From NCBI GenBank assembly GCA_905211485.1, contig CAJMAW010000082.1, forward strand, positions 1-14,560: a stretch of 14,560 nucleotides of DNA, read 5' to 3'. Under the pieces are notes generated by a model. That model made no database searches and was not told where the DNA came from. It saw only the letters and a list, made by a program, of their open reading frames with translations. Of this stretch, positions 14,372 to 14,560 are shown in pieces. Made by a program: the position numbers and the translations under genes. How positions within the stretch are numbered: position 1 is the stretch's first letter; every line of letters begins with the position of its first letter. Origin of the DNA: an uncultured Lentisphaeria bacterium. Its GTDB lineage: Bacteria; Verrucomicrobiota; Lentisphaeria; Victivallales; UBA1829.

Positions 14372-14560
14372 TCAGAACGCCTTTCCCATGGCGGGGAGAA
14401 CGAAACAGAAGATTCCGGAGAGGATCGCGGCGATGCCGATGATGCCGATCGAGCCGGCGAATGCGGTGAGCAGGGTGCGGGCCTTTTTCGTCATAAGGTT
14501 GTGCAGCGACAGGCTCATGGCCGTCGCAAAGCTCATGGACGTGTGCTCCTTGACCTTGAC
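14372..14560 (-). CDS. ABC transporter (MacB/FtsX-type ATPase-permease) fragment, apparently truncated after TM1
   Basis: The last 62 residues of a minus-strand gene run from the window edge to TGA at 14374-14372. They contain SMSFATAMSLSLHNLMTKKA and RTLLTAFAGSIGIIGIAAIL. This closely resembles the junction between the ATPase/linker part and the first membrane helix of large MacB-like ABC proteins, where a long periplasmic domain and three more helices normally follow (typically after ALILSLSNG). Here the helix continues as SGIFCFVLPAMGKAF and the frame stops. The protein therefore seems to lack the FtsX-like permease body. It could be a decayed gene or a short form with an ATPase and a single anchor. 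The N-terminal part is outside the window. Confidence 0.65.
   Translation of the reverse strand, partial: VKVKEHTSMSFATAMSLSLHNLMTKKARTLLTAFAGSIGIIGIAAILSGIFCFVLPAMGKAF

Overview
The window is most consistent with a chromosome segment of a Lentisphaerota bacterium (Victivallis-like), or a close relative in the Planctomycetota/Verrucomicrobiota group. This placement is an inference. It rests on three kinds of protein that are very common in that lineage: secreted glycoside-hydrolase-like proteins with DUF4091/GH123-type and DUF4838 signatures, a stand-alone pseudopilin-like protein with an FTLIELLVVI leader, and secreted TPR proteins. Long homopurine/homopyrimidine intergenic tracts are a further marked trait of the DNA. 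No 16S or other phylogenetic marker is present.

Layout, left to right. Bases 1-232 hold the C-terminal end of a ketopantoate-reductase-like gene (+). A convergent intergenic region (233-747) carries Py/Pu tracts and a good hairpin for the minus strand. A minus-strand operon follows and is read right to left: a LamG plus GH123-like secreted enzyme (3479-6085), a secreted protein with a CBM9-like sandwich (2199-3482), and a secreted TPR protein (748-2202). Both junctions are 4-bp ATGA overlaps, so the three proteins are probably made together. Upstream on the same strand is a pseudopilin-like gene (6542-7309). Bases 7310-8167 are non-coding and hold a cluster of short repeats, with a candidate promoter and a terminator-like hairpin ahead of the next gene. 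A plus-strand pair follows: a DUF4838 protein with a C-terminal CBM9-like domain (8168-10504) and a second secreted TPR protein (10549-11568). After another Pu/Py intergenic region with two hairpins comes a DEAD-box RNA helicase with a DbpA-type RNA-binding domain (12134-14302). The right edge holds the C-terminal end of a minus-strand ABC transporter protein that appears to stop just after its first membrane helix.

The central theme is extracellular or periplasmic glycan processing. Two oppositely oriented loci each pair a large secreted glycosidase-like protein with a secreted TPR protein, and a pseudopilin lies between them. The aspartate-glutamate pair in the 868-residue protein fits GH123 (beta-N-acetylgalactosaminidase-type) chemistry, which suggests host glycans or other amino-sugar polymers as substrate. 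No transporter, sulfatase or sugar-catabolic gene is in view, so the substrate stays open. The best candidate for an undescribed system is this repeated pairing of glycosidase-like protein and TPR protein, with a CBM9-like partner in the three-gene operon.
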